Assembly (NCBI RefSeq): GCF_029968015.1
Contig: NZ_JASCIS010000044.1
Location: 1 to 64,000 of the forward strand
DNA from: Streptomyces luteolus
Lineage (GTDB): Bacteria > Actinomycetota > Actinomycetes > Streptomycetales > Streptomycetaceae
Reading direction: 5' to 3'
DNA: 64,000 nucleotides
Under the pieces are notes generated by a model. That model did not search any database and had not been told where the DNA came from. It worked only from the letters and a program-made list of their open reading frames with translations. A program made the position numbers and the translations under genes. Positions 60,500 to 64,000 of the stretch are shown here, piece by piece; position 1 is the first letter of the stretch, and each line of letters starts with the position of its first letter.

Positions 60500-62122
60500 G
60501 TGACTATGTTGAACAGGAGACGGTTCATCGCCGGGACAGGTGCCGCTGTGGCCACCTCCGGCGCTGTCACCGCCCTCGGAACGGCACTGCCCGCGTCTGC
60601 CGCCCCCGCCGAGGCAGGCGGCGCCATCCCCACGGTGACCCCCGGCGACACCCGGTACGTCGACATGGTGTCGGGCATGAACGCCCGTCTCGTCGGCACC
60701 CCCGAGGCCGTCCGGCTGCCCGCCACCACCGACCAGGTCGTCCAGGTCGTGCGGGAGGCCGTCGAGGCCGACAAGCGGATCGTGGTCCGCAGCGGCGGAC
60801 ACTGCTTCGAAGACTTCGTATTCAACAAGGAAGCCCAGGTCATCGCCGACCTGAGGCTGATGAACAAGGTCGGCTACGACGAGCGGCGCCGCGCCTTCTA
60901 CGTCGAGCCCGGCGCCACCCTCCTCGACATCTACGAGACCCTCCACAACGGCTGGGGCGTGACCATCCCGGGCGGCGGCTGCCACAGCGTCGGCGCGGGC
61001 GGCCACTTCGCCGGAGGCGGCTACGGCGTCCTCTCGCGCGCCCACGGCATCGTCATCGACCACATCTACGCCGCCGAGGTCGTCACCGTCGACCGCAAGG
61101 GCCGGGTCCGCGCCGTCGTCGCCACCCGCGAGAAGGACGACCCCAACCGCGACCTGCTGTGGGCCCTCGCCGGTGGCGGCGGCGGCAACTTCGGCATCGT
61201 CACCAAGTACTGGCTGCGCAGCCGCGGCGCGAGGGGCAATGACCCCGGCCGGCTGCTGCCCCAGCCCCCGGCCCGGGTCATCTACACCCAGGTCACCTGG
61301 CCCTGGGAGAAGATCACCGAGGCGGGCTTCACCAACCTGCTGCGCAAGTACAGCCAGTGGTCCAAGGCCAACGCCTCCCTCGACTCCGACTACCTGGACC
61401 TCGGGCACTGGCTGTTCCTCAACCACGTCTCGGCCGGAACACTGTTCATGGTGGCCCAGATCGACGCCACCCGGCCCGACGCGCAGAAGCGCATGAACGA
61501 CTTCGTGGACTTCCTCAGCGACGCCATGGGCACCGAGCCGAACTGGCACGACTCCCAGAACCTGCCGTTCATGAAGGCCACCACCTACAGCACCACCGGC
61601 GGCGAGACCCTCAACAACCCGAACCTGCGCACCTTCCACAAGTCGGCGTTCCTGAAGGACGTCTTCCCGCAGCGCCAGATCGACGCGCTCTACAAGCATC
61701 TGACGCGCAAGGACTACGACAACGCCTACAGCTACATCGTGCTCGCCTCGGCCGGCGGCCGCATCAACGAGCTGGGCCCCACCGACACCCCGGCCCCGCA
61801 CCGGGACTCGCACCTGGTGATGTTCTACGAGTCCTACTGGCACAAGGCCGACAAGGACGACAGCAACATCGCCTGGCTGCGCGACATCTACCGGGACGTG
61901 TACGCCGACACGGGCGGCGTTCCCGTACCCAACAACGTCACCGACGGCTGCTACATCAACTACCCGGACAACGACCTCGGCGACCCCGGCTTCAACACGT
62001 CGGACACGCCGTGGCACGCCCTCTACTACAAGGGCAACTACGCCAAGTTGCAGCGGGTCAAGGCGACTTGGGACCCGCGCAACGTCTTCCACCACAAGCA
62101 GTCGGTGCGCCTGCCGGACTAG
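60500..62122 (+). CDS. Secreted BBE-type FAD oxidase (bicovalent flavin)
   Basis: A 540-residue berberine-bridge-enzyme-like oxidase. A twin-arginine signal (NRRRFIAG followed by a hydrophobic stretch and LPASAA) directs export. The FAD-binding domain carries both covalent flavin ligands expected of the bicovalent group: His in VVRSGGHCFEDF, and Cys in GGGCHSVGAGGHFAGGGYG. The C-terminal BBE motif is DPRNVFHHKQSV. Start GTG 60500 (GGAG upstream) or ATG 60506. Such enzymes finish natural products by alcohol or ring oxidation outside the membrane. It is divergent from ligase B. Confidence 0.9.
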   Translation: MTMLNRRRFIAGTGAAVATSGAVTALGTALPASAAPAEAGGAIPTVTPGDTRYVDMVSGMNARLVGTPEAVRLPATTDQVVQVVREAVEADKRIVVRSGGHCFEDFVFNKEAQVIADLRLMNKVGYDERRRAFYVEPGATLLDIYETLHNGWGVTIPGGGCHSVGAGGHFAGGGYGVLSRAHGIVIDHIYAAEVVTVDRKGRVRAVVATREKDDPNRDLLWALAGGGGGNFGIVTKYWLRSRGARGNDPGRLLPQPPARVIYTQVTWPWEKITEAGFTNLLRKYSQWSKANASLDSDYLDLGHWLFLNHVSAGTLFMVAQIDATRPDAQKRMNDFVDFLSDAMGTEPNWHDSQNLPFMKATTYSTTGGETLNNPNLRTFHKSAFLKDVFPQRQIDALYKHLTRKDYDNAYSYIVLASAGGRINELGPTDTPAPHRDSHLVMFYESYWHKADKDDSNIAWLRDIYRDVYADTGGVPVPNNVTDGCYINYPDNDLGDPGFNTSDTPWHALYYKGNYAKLQRVKATWDPRNVFHHKQSVRLPD

Positions 62123-62131
62123 AAATCGGAA

Positions 62132-62180
62132 ACGGGAAGGGGCGGGGCGGGGAGAGATCCCCGCCCCGCCCCTTTCCCGT
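62132..62180. terminator. Bidirectional terminator-like inverted repeat
   Basis: G/C-rich arms 62132-62153 and 62158-62180 pair with a single-base bulge around GAGA. It lies between the convergent BBE oxidase and LLM oxidoreductase genes. Confidence 0.8.
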
Positions 62181-62186
62181 AGCCGC

Positions 62187-63110
62187 TCAACCCTCCAGCA
62201 GCGCCCGCGCCTCCGCGATCAGCTCCACTTGCTGCTGCCAGTCCCCGCCGTCCACCACCAGGTCCAGGTGGTCCGCACCGGCCTCCGCGTAGGCGGCGAA
62301 CCGCTCGGCCGCCTGTTTCGGGCTGCCGCCGATCGGCACCAGCGGGGCGTCCTCCGGCGAGAGCCCGTACATGTCGACGAGGCTCTTCTCGAACGCGAGG
62401 CGCGCGGCCCGTACCGACTCGTCGTCGCCGAGGCCGGCGTGCAGCCACACCGTGGTGCTCGGCGCGGGCCTGCCCGCCTCGGCGGCGAGCTCCCGCAGCT
62501 TCGCCGTGCCGCGCGCGAGGGTCGCGGGCGGCACCATGGACGGCAGCCAGCCGTCGGCGTGCAGCGCGGCCCTGCGGATCGCGGCATCGGAGTTCCCGCC
62601 GATCAGTACCGGCGGCTTCGGCACGGCCGGCGCGAGCGTGAGCGCGGGTGCGCCCGGCACGTGCGGCAGGGGCGTCTCCGTACCGGCGAGGAGACCCGGC
62701 AGCAGACCGAGCTGCTCGACGAGACGGGCGTTGCGCCCCTGCGGGGTGGCGCCGACGGCCTGCCAGAACGGTGTGCCGGGCGCGCCGCCGGAGCCGACGC
62801 CGAGCACGACCCGGTTGCCGGACAGGTGCTGGAGCGTGCCGATCTGCGCGGCGGTCCAGGCGATGTCCCGCAGGGGCAGCACCATGACGCCGAACCGCAG
62901 CTCGATCCGCTCGGTGACGGCGGCCGCCGCCGCGAGCGCGGCCGTGGCCTCCAGGGCGGGTGTGCCGTTGCCCATGATGAAGTCGGACACGGACACGGAG
63001 TCCAGACCGGCTTGTTCGACGTGGCGGGCACCGGCCGCCAGACCCGGGAAGCCCTTCGGCGCCAGGTCGGCCATGGTGGGCAGGGAAATGCCGACTTTGA
63101 TCGCAGACAA
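62187..63110 (-). CDS. LLM-class (F420-dependent-like) oxidoreductase
   Basis: A 307-residue luciferase-like TIM-barrel protein. KVGISLPTMADLAPKGFPGL opens it. The flavin/F420-binding strand ERIELRFGVMVLPLRDIAWT and LGVGSGGAPGTPFWQAVGAT follow, then PPVLIGGNSDAAIRRAALHA. F420 or FMN use cannot be told from sequence. It stands alone on the minus strand between the cluster and ispE, so it may be the last cluster gene or part of the flanking chromosome. Its 280-bp upstream region holds no gene. Confidence 0.87.
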   Translation of the reverse strand: MSAIKVGISLPTMADLAPKGFPGLAAGARHVEQAGLDSVSVSDFIMGNGTPALEATAALAAAAAVTERIELRFGVMVLPLRDIAWTAAQIGTLQHLSGNRVVLGVGSGGAPGTPFWQAVGATPQGRNARLVEQLGLLPGLLAGTETPLPHVPGAPALTLAPAVPKPPVLIGGNSDAAIRRAALHADGWLPSMVPPATLARGTAKLRELAAEAGRPAPSTTVWLHAGLGDDESVRAARLAFEKSLVDMYGLSPEDAPLVPIGGSPKQAAERFAAYAEAGADHLDLVVDGGDWQQQVELIAEARALLEG

Positions 63111-63390
63111 GACATCCTCCGGGTCGCACGACGATGAGAGCGCGCCACCGCCGGCACCGGAACCGAACCACCGGACGTGCCGGGGGAGTTCACGCGACGA
63201 CGGGGGCCGTTGCAGCGTACTGAGGGAACCCGGCGTCCACCCGCCGCGCGCGGGACTATGTCACCTTGCCCGCCGCACGGCCGCCAGCCCCCCGGACCGC
63301 CCGTACGCTTGAGCCGCGTCCCGCACCGCGTCCGCGCCGAGGACGCGGCGCGGGACGCGTCAGAACACGGCGAACCGGGGGAGCGGGCCA

Positions 63391-64000
63391 GTGAGTGTGA
63401 CGGTACGGGTGCCGGCGAAGGTCAATGTGCAGTTGGCGGTGGGCGGTGCCCGCGCGGACGGCTTCCACGACCTGGCCAACGTCTTCCTGGCGGTCGGCCT
63501 GTACGACGAGGTCACGGCGACGCCCGCCGATGAGCTGCGGGTGACGTGTTCGGGCCCGGACGCCCACCAAGTCCCGCTGGACCGCGGCAATCTGGCGGCG
63601 CGGGCGGCCCTCGCGCTCGTGGAACGGCACGGCGTGGCCCCCGACGTCCATCTGCACATCGCGAAGGACATCCCCGTCGCGGGCGGTATGGCGGGCGGCA
63701 GCGCCGACGCGGCGGGTGCGCTGGTGGCGTGCGACGCGCTGTGGGGGACGGGTGCCTCCCGGGGCGAACTCCTCGGCATCTGTGCCGAGTTGGGCAGTGA
63801 CGTGCCGTTCAGCCTGGTCGGCGGGGCGGCGCTGGGTACGGGGCGGGGCGAGGTGCTGACGCCGCTGGAGGTGGGCGGCACGTTCCACTGGGTCTTCGCC
63901 CTCGCGGACGGCGGCCTCTCCACCCCGGCCGTGTACCGCGAGTTCGACCGCCTCTGGGAGGGCCACGAGGTTCCGGCCCCCGAGGCCTCCCCGGACCTGA
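63391..64000 (+). CDS. ispE: 4-diphosphocytidyl-2-C-methyl-D-erythritol kinase (partial)
   Basis: IspE, a GHMP kinase of the MEP pathway, phosphorylates CDP-ME. VRVPAKVNVQLAVGGARADG starts it, the ATP loop is IPVAGGMAGGSADAAGALVA, and LGSDVPFSLVGGAALGTGRG follows. The gene runs off the right edge after 203 codons, so the C terminus is unseen. Housekeeping IspE of Streptomyces has this sequence character, so this may be the chromosomal gene that borders the cluster rather than a dedicated copy. GTG start. Confidence 0.93.
   Translation, partial: MSVTVRVPAKVNVQLAVGGARADGFHDLANVFLAVGLYDEVTATPADELRVTCSGPDAHQVPLDRGNLAARAALALVERHGVAPDVHLHIAKDIPVAGGMAGGSADAAGALVACDALWGTGASRGELLGICAELGSDVPFSLVGGAALGTGRGEVLTPLEVGGTFHWVFALADGGLSTPAVYREFDRLWEGHEVPAPEASPDL

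Noticed and set aside
1..64000. CRISPR array
   Set aside because: Repeats found are 2-9 contiguous coding or intergenic units without regular unique spacers, and there are no cas genes.
1..64000. Direct-repeat partner of the tRNA-Ser fragment inside the window
   Set aside because: By eye I found no second copy of the T-arm/acceptor sequence, so the other att end is not assigned.

Overview
High GC content, strong G/C bias at third codon positions, GTG/TTG starts with stop-start overlaps, and many typical actinomycete families (SARP regulators, HATPase-plus-XRE pairs, F420/LLM oxidoreductases, Xi-class GST) point to a Streptomyces or close relative. The window is mainly a specialised-metabolite cluster cut into blocks by accessory islands. 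Its right end reaches what looks like housekeeping ispE.

Cluster genes. Block A (1-7667): efflux pump, arylamine N-acetyltransferase-like amide synthase, acyl/aryl-CoA ligase, FAD aromatic hydroxylase, WrbA-like flavoprotein and Xi-class GST. Block B (about 18.6-27.9 kb): orphan IS701-like transposase, a dedicated isoprenoid supply operon (ispH, polyprenyl diphosphate synthase, dxs, ispG) and a LuxR-type regulator. Block C (about 33.3-41.2 kb): UbiA prenyltransferase, deoxysugar genes (2,3-dehydratase, rmlB, rmlA) and an AfsR-like SARP regulator. Block D (about 48.9-62.1 kb): FMN reductase, DHA2 efflux pump, sugar 3-C-methyltransferase, SDR, FAD oxidoreductase, glycosyltransferase, RmlC-like epimerase, 3-ketoreductase, an MpaB-family oxygenase, a second CoA ligase and a berberine-bridge-type FAD oxidase. 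Read together (inference) these would supply a polyprenyl diphosphate, attach it to an aromatic or quinone acceptor, tailor or cleave the chain oxidatively, activate acids as CoA esters, form an amide, and add a 2,6-dideoxy-3-C-methyl sugar. I do not recognise a known product. No polyketide synthase, NRPS or aromatic-precursor gene is in the window.

Island I (about 7.66-18.6 kb): a RelE/MazF-class toxin-antitoxin pair with a leaderless promoter, a TnpB-like nuclease gene, and an omega-ester peptide (graspetide) operon with precursor, ATP-grasp ligase and PIMT-like methyltransferase. The methyltransferase appears frameshifted and cut short where the TnpB gene abuts it. An XRE regulator, pterin dehydratase, flavoprotein, DHFR-like protein, SRPBCC protein, quinone-reductase-like MDR and GNAT follow. 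Island II (about 27.97-33.3 kb): a second PIMT-like methyltransferase translationally coupled to an unannotated 31-residue Pro-rich peptide with an Asp-Gly site, next to a divergent XRE/TPR regulator. This is a candidate new RiPP locus. Several GNATs and CutA follow. Island III (about 41.3-48.77 kb): HATPase, methyltransferase, a 464-residue unknown, HD hydrolase, CYTH-like protein, divergent NDP kinase and two Nudix proteins. It ends at a 3' fragment of tRNA-Ser(GGA), a likely integration scar.

The block borders carry scars: perfect inverted-repeat elements, tandem repeats, a 20-codon epimerase remnant and the tRNA fragment.
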